64,000 nucleotides of DNA from JBFGFX01 sp965232455 (GTDB lineage: Bacteria; Pseudomonadota; Gammaproteobacteria; Steroidobacterales; Woeseiaceae), in assembly GCA_965232455.1 (NCBI GenBank), contig OZ246981.1, positions 3,534,001-3,598,000 of the forward strand, read 5' to 3'. Positions 53,891-62,459 of this stretch are shown in pieces; within the stretch, counting starts at the first letter, position 1; each line of letters opens with the position of its first letter. The notes below the pieces were generated by a model. That model did no database searches. It saw only the letters and a list, made by a program, of their open reading frames with translations, and was not told the origin of the DNA. The position numbers and the translations under genes were made by a program.

Positions 53891-55121
53891 ATTCCCGTTG
53901 CTGGCCGCCGTTTTTGCCGCACACGCGATTTCAGCGAACGTCGCGCACGCACACCACTCCGCCGTGGCGTTCGACCAGGCCAGCACGGTGACGGTGTCGG
54001 GAGACGTCACACGCTTCGTGTGGCGCAATCCGCACATGGCCATCAACATGGAAGTCACCGATGACGCGGGCAACAAGGTGCTTTGGAAAATCGAGGGACC
54101 GGGCACGACCGTGCTCAGCCGGCAGGGTTTCAATCGGGGGTCCATCAATCGGGGCGACACGATCACCGTGGTCGTGAACCCGCTGAAAAGCGGCAGGCCC
54201 GGCGGGCTCCTGCAGGCAATCACGCTTGCAAGCGGTGAAACGCACGCGCTAAGCGAGGATTACGAACCAGGCTCCGGTCCGGGCGCCGCACCGGCGCCCG
54301 CGGAGCGAACGCGCCGGACGATTCCCTCGCTGGTCGAGTGGGTTCCGCCGCCAGCGGGCGAAACCTGGCGGCAACGCGAGAAAAAAACCCGGCCGGCACA
54401 GCTTCCCGTGGTAGGCACGGATCCGCGCCAGACGGGCCCGGGCGCGCTGGACCCCGATCATCTGGCGAAACCGTGGCCGAAAGCGCCGTTTGACCTGACC
54501 GGCACCTGGGCGTTTCGCGGCGAAGAAGACTACCGCGCGAATTACGGCTCCTACGAATTCAAGCCGCATCCGGAGTTCACCGAAAAAGGTAAAAAAACCT
54601 ATGCGGAGTATCTCGGTCACGCCAGGGCGGGCCGCCGCTTCGGCGAACCGACCGCGCAGTGTTATCCCGCGGGAATGCCGCGACTGATGACCCGATACGG
54701 TTCGCTGATGATGATGCAGTACCCGACCGCCATCTTCATGGTATCGAGACTGAACAACGAATATCGCGCCATCTGGCTGGACGGCCGAGCGCGTGAACCC
54801 GAAGCGAGCCGTGATCACAACTGGAACGGTGAATCCATCGGACGCTGGGAAGGCGACACGCTGGTCGTGGAAACCACCGGTTTTACCGATGAGAATCATC
54901 TGATTCAGCAAGGGGTTTTCACGGGAGACCAGCTAAAGATCATTGAAAGGATTTCGGTCATCAACGACGGCAATACCATGGTGATGGAATACGTCATGAC
55001 GGATCCGGAACACTGGATCGGCGAATGGCGACACGTAAAATTCCGAGACAGGATCCTGCGCGCGGACGTCCGCGAAGCAACCTGCCTGCCCGCCGACAAC
55101 GAATTACTGCCGGGCATGTAG
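53871..55121 (+). CDS. Secreted DUF6152 protein fused to a C-terminal beta domain
   Basis: This 416-residue protein has a signal peptide ending at AHA before HHS (His28-His29), then a DUF6152 domain (about 28-125; VSGDVTRFVWRNPHMAINM, GFNRGSINRGDTI). A Pro-rich linker follows, then a C-terminal domain (about 240-416) with GESIGRWEGDTLVVETTGF, NHLIQQGVFTGDQLKI and VMTDPEHWIGEW. The start is TTG, set by GGAGG seven bases upstream. It overlaps cytochrome c and is 36 bp from a paralogue. DUF6152 has no known activity; the conserved HHS at the cleavage site suggests an N-terminal metal site. The cellular role is probably tied to the ThDP enzyme. Confidence 0.8.
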   Translation: MIRTTNRFPLLAAVFAAHAISANVAHAHHSAVAFDQASTVTVSGDVTRFVWRNPHMAINMEVTDDAGNKVLWKIEGPGTTVLSRQGFNRGSINRGDTITVVVNPLKSGRPGGLLQAITLASGETHALSEDYEPGSGPGAAPAPAERTRRTIPSLVEWVPPPAGETWRQREKKTRPAQLPVVGTDPRQTGPGALDPDHLAKPWPKAPFDLTGTWAFRGEEDYRANYGSYEFKPHPEFTEKGKKTYAEYLGHARAGRRFGEPTAQCYPAGMPRLMTRYGSLMMMQYPTAIFMVSRLNNEYRAIWLDGRAREPEASRDHNWNGESIGRWEGDTLVVETTGFTDENHLIQQGVFTGDQLKIIERISVINDGNTMVMEYVMTDPEHWIGEWRHVKFRDRILRADVREATCLPADNELLPGM

Positions 55122-55157
55122 ACGGGCCGGGCCATGCTTGCGAAAAGGTAAGAAACG

Positions 55158-56198
55158 ATGAACACGAAAACCAGACGAACAGCCGGCGTACCGGTCGTTG
55201 CAATGGTGTTAGCAGCCAGCGCCGTCGCAAACGCGCACCATTCCCACGCAAGCCTCAACAAGGAGGACGTGCGCACCTACCGGGGCGTGGTCACGCGCTA
55301 CAGCTGGACGATGCCGCACGTATTCATGAAGGTCAGGGGCCAGGACGAGGACGGCAAAATCGTCGAATACAGCATCGAAATGAACCATCCACCGTCGATG
55401 ACCCGGAAAGGCTGGAGCAAGACGTCTTTCAGACCCGGAGACGTCATCATCTGGGAGGGGCCGCACGACCACGATCCGGACCGTCACTACACCGGCATGC
55501 TCTGGGCCGAAAGGGCCCGCGACGGGGTCCGTTTCACGATGGACGACGAAGCGCCGGGCGAGGTGACGCCCTCGACGGATTTCACGGGGCTCTGGAAGCG
55601 TTCCGACATCGGCGGCTGGAAACCGCACTACCGTCCTCCCGAGGACTGGCCGCTGAACGACACCGGCAAGGCGATGGTCGAGAATTTCGACGAGAACAGC
55701 AACCCCATGGTCCGCTGCGGCAATCCGGGTCCGCCGAAATCGATGATCGTTCCCTATCCCGTCAACATCACCCGGCCCGACGACGATCACTTCGTATTCG
55801 AGCGCGAACTCATGAAAGAAGTTCGCACGATCCACATCGATCACGAGCACGATGACGAAAAGAGCAAACCGTCCAAGCTCGGTCATTCCGTGGCGCATTT
55901 CGACGACGATGAGCTCGTGGTCGAAACGACGAGTTTCACGGCCGACAAATGGGGCACTCACACGGGTATCGACTCGAGCGACCAGAAACGCCTGGTTGAA
56001 CGGTTTTCGCTCGCCGACGAGGGAATTCACCTACTCGCGGAAATTACCGTCACCGACCCGGTGTATCTTGCGGAGCCGGTCACGTTCATCCACCGCTGGA
56101 AAAAACTCGCCGACCGCGAGGTGATTCAAGTACCGTGCACGATGGAAGCCGCCCGGCTCTATCTCGAAGCGGGTTACGAGGATCACGAAAAACGGTGA
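55158..56198 (+). CDS. Secreted DUF6152-type protein, second paralogue
   Basis: A 346-residue exported protein with signal cleavage predicted at ANA before HHS (His27-His28). Its N-terminal DUF6152-like domain has YRGVVTRYSWTMPHVFMKV and RKGWSKTSFRPGDVI. The C-terminal domain resembles that of the preceding gene (AHFDDDELVVETTSFTAD and ITVTDPVYLAEPVTF). The linker is shorter, and an HDHDPDRH stretch adds to the His content. It is the last gene of the ThDP-cytochrome operon. Function unknown; a metal-binding or substrate-binding role is possible. Confidence 0.78.
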   Translation: MNTKTRRTAGVPVVAMVLAASAVANAHHSHASLNKEDVRTYRGVVTRYSWTMPHVFMKVRGQDEDGKIVEYSIEMNHPPSMTRKGWSKTSFRPGDVIIWEGPHDHDPDRHYTGMLWAERARDGVRFTMDDEAPGEVTPSTDFTGLWKRSDIGGWKPHYRPPEDWPLNDTGKAMVENFDENSNPMVRCGNPGPPKSMIVPYPVNITRPDDDHFVFERELMKEVRTIHIDHEHDDEKSKPSKLGHSVAHFDDDELVVETTSFTADKWGTHTGIDSSDQKRLVERFSLADEGIHLLAEITVTDPVYLAEPVTFIHRWKKLADREVIQVPCTMEAARLYLEAGYEDHEKR

Positions 56199-56232
56199 GC
56201 TCCAATCCGCCTACGAAGATCATCTGGCGTAT

Positions 56233-56265
56233 CCCGCGGACCGCGGATTGATCTTTAGTGACTGA
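56233..56265 (+). repeat. 33-bp direct repeat, copy 1
   Basis: It starts CCCGCGGACCGCGG, which contains the dyad CCGCGG-A-CCGCGG, and continues ATTGATCTTTAGTGACTGA. An identical 33-bp copy lies at 56319, 86 bp on. Confidence 0.85.
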
Positions 56266-56318
56266 CCCAGGCAGTGCACCGGCGTCCGCTCCTGCATGAT
56301 TGGGACCACGGTTCCGTA

Positions 56319-56351
56319 CCCCGCGGACCGCGGATTGATCTTTAGTGACTG
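56319..56351 (+). repeat. 33-bp direct repeat, copy 2
   Basis: This copy is identical to 56233-56265 and in the same orientation. The two copies and the unique 53 bp between them fill most of the gap between the DUF6152 gene and a GST gene. It looks like a short dispersed intergenic repeat rather than coding DNA. Confidence 0.85.
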
Positions 56352-56404
56352 ATCCCGATCCCTCGTCGGCACGAGTCCTGCAGCAAGACGGAAAAACCGA
56401 CCGG

Positions 56405-57064
56405 TCAAGGCAGCGTGACGTTCTCCGGCGTAATGCCCTCCCGGGCGAGCACCGTTTGCGTCGCCGGACGTCGATCGATCCGTCGGCGGTGCGCCATCCA
56501 GCTGGGCATATCGGCGACGTGGGGAATGATGTCGTCGCGTTGGCTCCAGATATGGAATACGAGCAAATAGGGATCAACGACGCTGTACGTATCGCCGAGC
56601 GCCCATGTATTGGACTCGAGACGACGCTCGACTTCGAGCAACGTGTCACGAAGTCTCGGAATGCCGGTTTCGCGCACCCTGGGGTAAAGCGACTCGTCCG
56701 CAATCAAAAAGCCGGGCCGAAACAACGGGCGAAACGCGAGATGCACGAAACTCGACAGGAAGTTCATCCATTCGTGTGCCCGTGCGCGCTCCAGCGGATC
56801 GTCCCGCGGAATCAGCTCGACGCCCGGCGCCGCGGCGTCGGCAATGTAGGAAAGAATCGCCTGCGTCTCGGTCAGCACTTCGTCGCCGATTTTCAGCGCC
56901 GGGATTTTTCCCCACGGATTGATCGCCAGATAGTCGCCGAGACGGTGCTCACCCTTGCGTATACGAACCATCTTTGCCGTGAACGGCAACCCCGATTCCT
57001 CCAGCGCAATGTGACAGGCCAGCGAACAGGCGCGCGGGCTGGTGAACAGAGTCAGTTCGGGCAC
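56405..57064 (-). CDS. Glutathione S-transferase family protein
   Basis: A 219-residue GST. The thioredoxin-like N-terminal domain has LFTSPRACSLACHIALEES and NPWGKIPALKIGDEVLTETQAILSYIAD, the cis-Pro and Glu-Thr/Ser glutathione contacts (the ET in LTETQ). The C-terminal helical domain has LGDTYSVVDPYLLVF. Cys in the S/C-active-site region suggests a beta-like class. The GTG start is supported by AAGGA. It stands alone between the 33-bp repeats and a serine hydrolase gene on the same strand. Confidence 0.88.
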   Translation of the reverse strand: MPELTLFTSPRACSLACHIALEESGLPFTAKMVRIRKGEHRLGDYLAINPWGKIPALKIGDEVLTETQAILSYIADAAAPGVELIPRDDPLERARAHEWMNFLSSFVHLAFRPLFRPGFLIADESLYPRVRETGIPRLRDTLLEVERRLESNTWALGDTYSVVDPYLLVFHIWSQRDDIIPHVADMPSWMAHRRRIDRRPATQTVLAREGITPENVTLP

Positions 57065-57183
57065 GGGGATCCTTCAGCTTGGAAAGGCATGGAATCGGTG
57101 AGCAAAGGCTAATGCGCCCGAATCCGGCGATCAAGCGACGAAGTCGCTGACCGAAACCGACGGCCGCCCGGCATTGACGCGGG

Positions 57184-59028
57184 TCAGGTCCAAAGCGTGA
57201 GGGGCAACATTCCGTACGCGAACAGGGTGACGCACCATTGCAGCATTGCCAGCGCAGCGATGCCGTGCACGGCCGATCCCCTCGACGCTTTTTTGCGACG
57301 AACCGCTTTCAGCAGAGTCCAACAAGCCGCCAGCGGCAGTACGGCGGTCACCAGCGCAAGCGTAACGGCGCCGGCCGTCGGATCACCCAGCGCCATGAAA
57401 GACTGTGAAAAAAACAGCGGCACGGGCACCAACAGTCCGCTTATGGCAAAAAACGCGGGCATCACCGGATGTGAGAGGGCGTTTCGGCGGCCGCGCGCCA
57501 GCAGGACAACCCCGGCGAACAGGAGCCACGCCACACCGCCGAAACCGACGACGAAACCAAGCCAAAGAAGGGCGATAAACGCCGACGAAATCCTTTCATA
57601 GCTGCCGAAACCGTCGCTGTAGAGGTACTCGCCGTTATCGCCGCGGTGCAGGACATGCGACGTCGTCGCGCGATCGTCGGCGGAATACAGCCGGGGGCCC
57701 GTCGGCCTGAGCACACGACCGACCCCCAGGGTGGGAGCAAGAACCACGTTCTCGCCGACGACGCCGACTCGCCTGGCGCCGAACAGGGTATCCAGGTAGA
57801 CGAACGCCGAAAACCGATTCGGACGCGGCACGTAAAAGCCCTCCCAGGCGTCGCGATCCTGCGCCGCCTCAACCGACGCCGGCGCATCCGCGACCTCGAG
57901 ATCGAGCGCGGCAATGAGCGCTTCCGCGATACGACCGTAGTCCGCGGTTTCACTGTCCGTGTTAACGGCATAGGCAAACGCCTTCTTCTCCGTCGGGTAG
58001 ACGCACAACATGGCCGAAAAACCGACGATGCTTCCGGCGTGGCAATAACCGACGACACCGTGTCTGTCGCGCCTGCCCAACCCAAGCGCGTATCCCGCGA
58101 CCAATCCTCCGTTAGCGGCCAGGGTGCCCACCGGCCTGCCGCGCGCCGCCATCAGTTCGGCGCCGACGAATTCCCGGCCGTCAATGGAACCGTCGCTCAT
58201 CAGGAATTCGGCGAAACGGCCGAGGTCCGCGGCCGTCGTCGTAAACTGCGCCGCGGGCCTCAAAAAGACGGGCGCAGCCGGGAATCGCCCGCCGTCGTCG
58301 ACGTGTCCCCAGGCGAGCGTCGGATCGGCGCCGCTGCCCTCCTGCGTGGTAAATGCGAAGGTGCTTTCGGCCATACCCAGCGGCATCAGCAGTTTTTCGT
58401 CGAGGTAGGACTCGTATCTTTCCCCGGTCACTTCCTCGATCAGCGCGCCGAGAAGTCCGTAACCCATGTTCGAGTAAGAGAAGCGACTGCCGGGCCGTGA
58501 GCGAGCCCGCAGGAGATTGTCGGTTTGCGGAAAGGCAGCCGACAGCGGCGTGTCCGGCGTCGGGCGCTGGCTGAACAATTGCCAAAGCCTGGCATCGTCC
58601 AACCCGGACGTGTGATCGAGCAGGTGCCGAACCGTTACCGGTGCATCGTCCCGCCAGGGGTTGCTGATCGCCACATTCGGCAGGTAGCTCGACACCGGTT
58701 CGTCGAGATCAATTGTCCCCTGCGTGGCGAGACGCAGTACGCCGGTTGCAAGCACCGCCTTGGAAACGGAGCCCACGTGAAAACGCGTACCCGCGGTGAA
58801 CGGTGTCTTTTCCAGATTGTCGCTGAATCCTGCCGCGCCGACTTCGCCCGCCAGGCCCGGTCGGATCAGTGTCCACGCCGCACCGACCAGGCCCTCGCCT
58901 TGCAGGACAGCGGCGACCTCTTCGCGCACGGCGTTCCCGCCGTCCGCGAACGCCGTGTTTGGCGGCAGCAGCACGCCCACGGACAAGAAGGCGGCAAGTA
59001 GCCACGCGCATTTTGCGTTTTCCGTCAT
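57184..59028 (-). CDS. Membrane-anchored serine hydrolase, beta-lactamase class C fold
   Basis: A 614-residue protein with a signal peptide to about residue 28 (NTAFADGG), then an AmpC/EstB-type hydrolase domain: catalytic FHVGSVSKAVLATGVL (SxxK) and YSNMGYGLLGALIEE (YxN). A beta domain follows, and the C-terminus has four to five membrane helices (LWLGFVVGFGGVAWLLFAGVVLL, then further segments). The domain would face the periplasm. Family members are D-Ala-D-Ala peptidases, esterases or amidases; this one lacks evidence for resistance. Neighbours give no substrate hint. Confidence 0.85.
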   Translation of the reverse strand: MTENAKCAWLLAAFLSVGVLLPPNTAFADGGNAVREEVAAVLQGEGLVGAAWTLIRPGLAGEVGAAGFSDNLEKTPFTAGTRFHVGSVSKAVLATGVLRLATQGTIDLDEPVSSYLPNVAISNPWRDDAPVTVRHLLDHTSGLDDARLWQLFSQRPTPDTPLSAAFPQTDNLLRARSRPGSRFSYSNMGYGLLGALIEEVTGERYESYLDEKLLMPLGMAESTFAFTTQEGSGADPTLAWGHVDDGGRFPAAPVFLRPAAQFTTTAADLGRFAEFLMSDGSIDGREFVGAELMAARGRPVGTLAANGGLVAGYALGLGRRDRHGVVGYCHAGSIVGFSAMLCVYPTEKKAFAYAVNTDSETADYGRIAEALIAALDLEVADAPASVEAAQDRDAWEGFYVPRPNRFSAFVYLDTLFGARRVGVVGENVVLAPTLGVGRVLRPTGPRLYSADDRATTSHVLHRGDNGEYLYSDGFGSYERISSAFIALLWLGFVVGFGGVAWLLFAGVVLLARGRRNALSHPVMPAFFAISGLLVPVPLFFSQSFMALGDPTAGAVTLALVTAVLPLAACWTLLKAVRRKKASRGSAVHGIAALAMLQWCVTLFAYGMLPLTLWT

Positions 59029-59178
59029 CGGGCAATCATACAGAAGCGTCCAACCCGAAAAGCCGCGATCTCCCTACCCGCGCCTGTTACATCTGATGAA
59101 CTCGATGGCGGCCGTTCACTTTGAACGCCCCACTGGTAGCGATAGTATTTGTGCCATGCCCGACAGCTGGAGACGTTG

Positions 59179-60009
59179 ATGCCGCCGTCTTGCGCAACCG
59201 GTTTTTTCAGCTACTGCGCCGCGCTCGCCGCCGTGTTGCTACTGTCATTCAACGCAGCTGCCGCCGATGACGCCGAACTGCCGGACTGGAGCGGCGTATG
59301 GGAGCGTTACGAGGGCAACGGGGGAATGTTCGACGTCGCGACGACCGAACCGCCCGAAGGCCGCGCGGGCAGCCCGGGCGTGCGTCAACACCCGCCGCTG
59401 ACCGACGCCTGGGAAAAGAAGTATCGGGATACCCTCGAGGTGGTCGCCAACGGCCGGCTGCCCGATCCCATCTCCTACTGCGGCACGCCGGCGGGTTATC
59501 CGAGACTGCTCGCGCTGCCGGACGTTTACGAATTCATCGTCAGGCCGGAGCAAACCTGGATCGTTACGGAGAATGGGCCGAACATCCTGCGAATATACAC
59601 CGATGGCCGCGGGCACCCTCCCGCCGACGAACGCTGGCCGACGTTCACCGGCGATTCAGTCGGGCATTGGGAGGACCGTACGCTGGTCTTCACCACCGTC
59701 AGCATGATCGGCGAAAAACACACGATCCTGGACCGCAGCGGCCTCGTTTTGAGCGAGCAGGCGAGTATCCGCACGCGCCTGTTCGAGACCGACACGGGAC
59801 TCCTGCGCGCGGAACTGACCATCGAGGATCCGCTCGCGTTGAGGGAAGCCTGGCGGGTCACGCGGCATTTCCGACGCCTACCGGCCGGCACGCGCGTCTA
59901 CGACTACGCGTGCGCGGAAAACAATCGCAATCCGATTACCGATTCCGGCCAGACGCTGACGCTGGGCCCCGACGGAAAACCCATCGACGTCGTGATCGAG
60001 AACGACTGA
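59179..60009 (+). CDS. Secreted beta-domain protein related to the DUF6152 partner domain
   Basis: The 276-residue exported protein has a signal peptide ending near NAAAADD. Its body has DWSGVWERYEGNGGMF and a C-terminal half (GDSVGHWEDRTLVFTTVSM, LFETDTGLLRAELTIEDPLAL) that follows the same order as the C-terminal domains of the two DUF6152 proteins at 53871 and 55158. It has no DUF6152 domain itself, but a DUF6152 gene follows nine bases later. GGAG six bases before ATG 59179 fixes the start. Function unknown. Confidence 0.75.
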   Translation: MPPSCATGFFSYCAALAAVLLLSFNAAAADDAELPDWSGVWERYEGNGGMFDVATTEPPEGRAGSPGVRQHPPLTDAWEKKYRDTLEVVANGRLPDPISYCGTPAGYPRLLALPDVYEFIVRPEQTWIVTENGPNILRIYTDGRGHPPADERWPTFTGDSVGHWEDRTLVFTTVSMIGEKHTILDRSGLVLSEQASIRTRLFETDTGLLRAELTIEDPLALREAWRVTRHFRRLPAGTRVYDYACAENNRNPITDSGQTLTLGPDGKPIDVVIEND

Positions 60010-60018
60010 GGTAAGCCA

Positions 60019-60396
60019 ATGAATCGCGTCAAAGAACTCGGCTCGTCGGCCATCGCACTATTGCTGTTAGCCGGCGTCATGGCACATGCCCATCATTCGA
60101 GCGCCATGTTCGATAAACAGACGGTTCGCGAAGTAACGGCAACCGTCCGGGAATTTCAGTGGACCAACCCGCACGTCTGGATTCAGGTGATGATTGAAAA
60201 CGACGACGGCGAACTCGAGGAGTGGAGTATCGAGGGCGGCGGTCCGAACTCCTTGTTCCGAAAGGGCTGGCGACCGAACTCGTTCAAACCGGGCGACGTC
60301 ATCGAGATAAAATTCAATCCGATGCGCGACGGCTCGGAGGCCGGCGGCTTCGTCGGCGCGAAACTTGCGGACGGCAGCACGCTTGGCAATTGGTAA
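60019..60396 (+). CDS. Secreted stand-alone DUF6152 protein
   Basis: A 125-residue DUF6152 protein consisting of a signal peptide and one domain. Cleavage at AHA leaves HHSSAMFDKQ (His25-His26). It has VTATVREFQWTNPHVWIQV and FRKGWRPNSFKPGDVIEI, matching the N-terminal domains of the two larger paralogues. It lies nine bases after the partner-domain gene, so the pair mirrors, as two genes, the fused proteins encoded upstream. It is followed by a GNAT gene on the same strand. Confidence 0.85.
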   Translation: MNRVKELGSSAIALLLLAGVMAHAHHSSAMFDKQTVREVTATVREFQWTNPHVWIQVMIENDDGELEEWSIEGGGPNSLFRKGWRPNSFKPGDVIEIKFNPMRDGSEAGGFVGAKLADGSTLGNW

Positions 60397-60413
60397 TCGA
60401 ACGGGAAAATCGA

Positions 60414-60905
60414 ATGCCGGAGTTCCCAATCATTCGCCAGGCCAACCCGAACGAGGCCGGATGTTTGTCGGAACTCGCGCTGAGATCGAAGGCCTACTGG
60501 GGATACTCCGAGGATTTCATGGCGGCCTGTCGCGCCGAGCTGACCGTCGAAACAGATCGATTGCGCGATGACGACTACCAGTGTTTCGTCGCAACGGAAA
60601 ACGATTCCATATTGGGTTTCTACGCGGTGGAACCCGTCTCCGAAAGCGTATTCGAGTTGGAGGCGCTGTTCGTCGAGCCGGATCACATCGGACGCGGTAT
60701 CGGACGTCTGCTCATTCAACACGCGCTTGATACTCTCGCCAAACAGGGCGCCACCCGTCTGTTGATACAGGGAGATCCACATGCGACCGAATTCTATCTG
60801 GCCGCCGGCGCACGCCGGATCGGGAGCCGGAACTCGGACAGCATCCCCGGTCGCTCCCTTCCGCTCTTCGAGATTGACATCGATGCTACGGAATCCCTCC
60901 GTTGA
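60414..60905 (+). CDS. GNAT family N-acetyltransferase
   Basis: A 163-residue acetyltransferase with FELEALFVEPDHIGRGIGRLL as the acetyl-CoA motif and DPHATEFYLAAGARRIGSR as the C-terminal helix. This YitH/PhnO-like layout gives no substrate. ATG 60414 with GGGA upstream is preferred; earlier open frame belongs to the DUF6152 gene in another phase. It may be co-transcribed with that gene (17-bp gap). Confidence 0.85.
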   Translation: MPEFPIIRQANPNEAGCLSELALRSKAYWGYSEDFMAACRAELTVETDRLRDDDYQCFVATENDSILGFYAVEPVSESVFELEALFVEPDHIGRGIGRLLIQHALDTLAKQGATRLLIQGDPHATEFYLAAGARRIGSRNSDSIPGRSLPLFEIDIDATESLR

Positions 60906-60984
60906 GGGACTCCGAACGCAAACCGATGACGATAACTATCAGGGTGAGTCGGCGAGCGCGATCACCGCGGCCTGAGCACGGCGG

Positions 60985-61683
60985 CTAAACCTGCCCCCGC
61001 GTCAGCTGTGTGTTCCCGAAAAACGCCTCGCGAGTTTCGTCGCTGGGATTGCCGATGACCTCCTGGTCCTTCAGCAAGGCCATGCCTCGCTGCACACCCG
61101 GCCGCTCCGCGACCGACTCGAACCAGCGTTCGACGTTCGGGTATCGTTCGATGTCGATCTCGTGCAGCCAGCGGACGTCGATCCAGGGATAAATGGCCAT
61201 GTCGGCAATCGAGTAGTCACCGGCAATGTAGGAGTTGCCTTGCAGCCGCTCGTCCATGACCCGATAAAGGCGTTTGGTTTCGTTTTGATACCGATCGATC
61301 GCGTACGGGATCTTTTCCGGTGCGTACCCGAGGAAATGCCCGCATTGCCCGAACATCGGCCCGACGCTGGCCGTCTGAAAATTCAGCCATTCGAGGACGC
61401 GATACCGAGCTACCCCGTCCGGCGGCAGAAAACCGCCGGTTTTGTCAGCCAGGTATTGAAGGATCGCACCGGACTCGAACAAGGAGAACGGCTCGTCGCC
61501 CGGCCCGTCGGGATCGACAATCGCCGGGATCTTGTTGTTCGGGCTGACCGCGAGGAAATCGGCGGCAAACTGCTCACCCTTCAGTATGTTTATCGGCTTC
61601 AGTGCATACGTCAGACCACATTCTTCCAGCATGACGGCAATCTTTTTGCCGTTTGGCGTCGGCCAGTAATAGAAATCGATCAC
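60985..61683 (-). CDS. Glutathione S-transferase, YfcG/Ure2p-like
   Basis: A 232-residue GST with FYYWPTPNGKKIAVMLEE, FLAVSPNNKIPAIVD and LFESGAILQYLADKTG, the N-terminal domain of the Nu/YfcG class that acts as a disulfide-bond reductase with two glutathiones. The C-terminal domain has YSIADMAIYPWIDVRW. The GTG start at 61683 overlaps the TGA of the upstream GST gene (GTGA), so the two are coupled. I therefore trimmed the longer open frame. Confidence 0.87.
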   Translation of the reverse strand: MIDFYYWPTPNGKKIAVMLEECGLTYALKPINILKGEQFAADFLAVSPNNKIPAIVDPDGPGDEPFSLFESGAILQYLADKTGGFLPPDGVARYRVLEWLNFQTASVGPMFGQCGHFLGYAPEKIPYAIDRYQNETKRLYRVMDERLQGNSYIAGDYSIADMAIYPWIDVRWLHEIDIERYPNVERWFESVAERPGVQRGMALLKDQEVIGNPSDETREAFFGNTQLTRGQV

Positions 61684-62405
61684 CGCGCAGCCGCCCGCAG
61701 AGACAGCACCTCGGCAACGGCCGCCGCGTGATTTTCGGCGCTCATATCGCCCGTGTAGGGCGTCTTGTAGTGCCAGGCAACCGACGGTCGTTCGACCGTC
61801 CGCGCAAACCAGTCGGCCAGCGCCGGCCAACGTTCCCGCCACTCGGCGCAGGCGTTGCCGGGCAGCGATTCGTTGCCGGCCGCAAACATATCGACAAAAC
61901 TCACGCCTTGAAGCAGGCCAACGTGACCGATGTCGAAACCGCTCCAACCTGCCGATTCGCCGTCCAGCAGATCGTAACTGTGCGCGATCTTCGGCCAAAG
62001 CCAGTCGAACAGATCGGCACGCCGTGCTTCCGGCTCGCGCCAGCATTCCATCACGAGCTGCACCGCAAACTCGAACACGGAATCGCCCAGGGAAAGCCGA
62101 CGCAGCGCATCGAAGCGCGCCCCGCCCGCCGACGGATAAAGTCCCTCCCCCGACGACAGGCTGTCCAGGTATTCCACAACCACCTGGCTGGAATACAGGG
62201 CCGTGCCGTCGTCCAAGGTCAGAAAAGGCACCTTACCCAGAGGATTCAGGGCGGAAACGTCGTATTGGCCCGCCACCCACGCCCCTGTGCAATCGCGGAA
62301 TGGAAACGTCGGTACGCGTTCTATCGAATCGGCGAGGCCCGCCTCGTGGGCAACAACCAGCACTTTGTGCACAAAGTCGTGAAACGGAGAGTAGAAAACC
62401 TTCAT
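61680..62405 (-). CDS. Glutathione S-transferase family protein
   Basis: A 241-residue GST with KVFYSPFHDFVHKVLVVAHE at the start, NPLGKVPFLTLDDGTALYSSQVVVEYLD (cis-Pro and Ser contacts) and a C-terminal helical domain. It is a different subclass from its neighbour, close to YibF-like proteins. It is the first gene of a two-GST unit and lies 54 bp from the class III aminotransferase gene on the same strand. Confidence 0.85.
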   Translation of the reverse strand: MKVFYSPFHDFVHKVLVVAHEAGLADSIERVPTFPFRDCTGAWVAGQYDVSALNPLGKVPFLTLDDGTALYSSQVVVEYLDSLSSGEGLYPSAGGARFDALRRLSLGDSVFEFAVQLVMECWREPEARRADLFDWLWPKIAHSYDLLDGESAGWSGFDIGHVGLLQGVSFVDMFAAGNESLPGNACAEWRERWPALADWFARTVERPSVAWHYKTPYTGDMSAENHAAAVAEVLSLRAAAR

Positions 62406-62459
62406 CGGCGGCGACCCCCGGCCTTGTTGTCGTGCCCACCGATTGTATCGGACACCCGT

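Noticed and set aside
57184..59028. Antibiotic-resistance beta-lactamase
   Set aside because: The SxxK and YxN motifs are shared by many serine esterases and peptidases, and the membrane-spanning C-terminus is unlike resistance enzymes.
61684..62046. N-terminal extension of the YfcG-like GST
   Set aside because: It lies within the neighbouring GST gene; the GTG at 61683 matches the family start.
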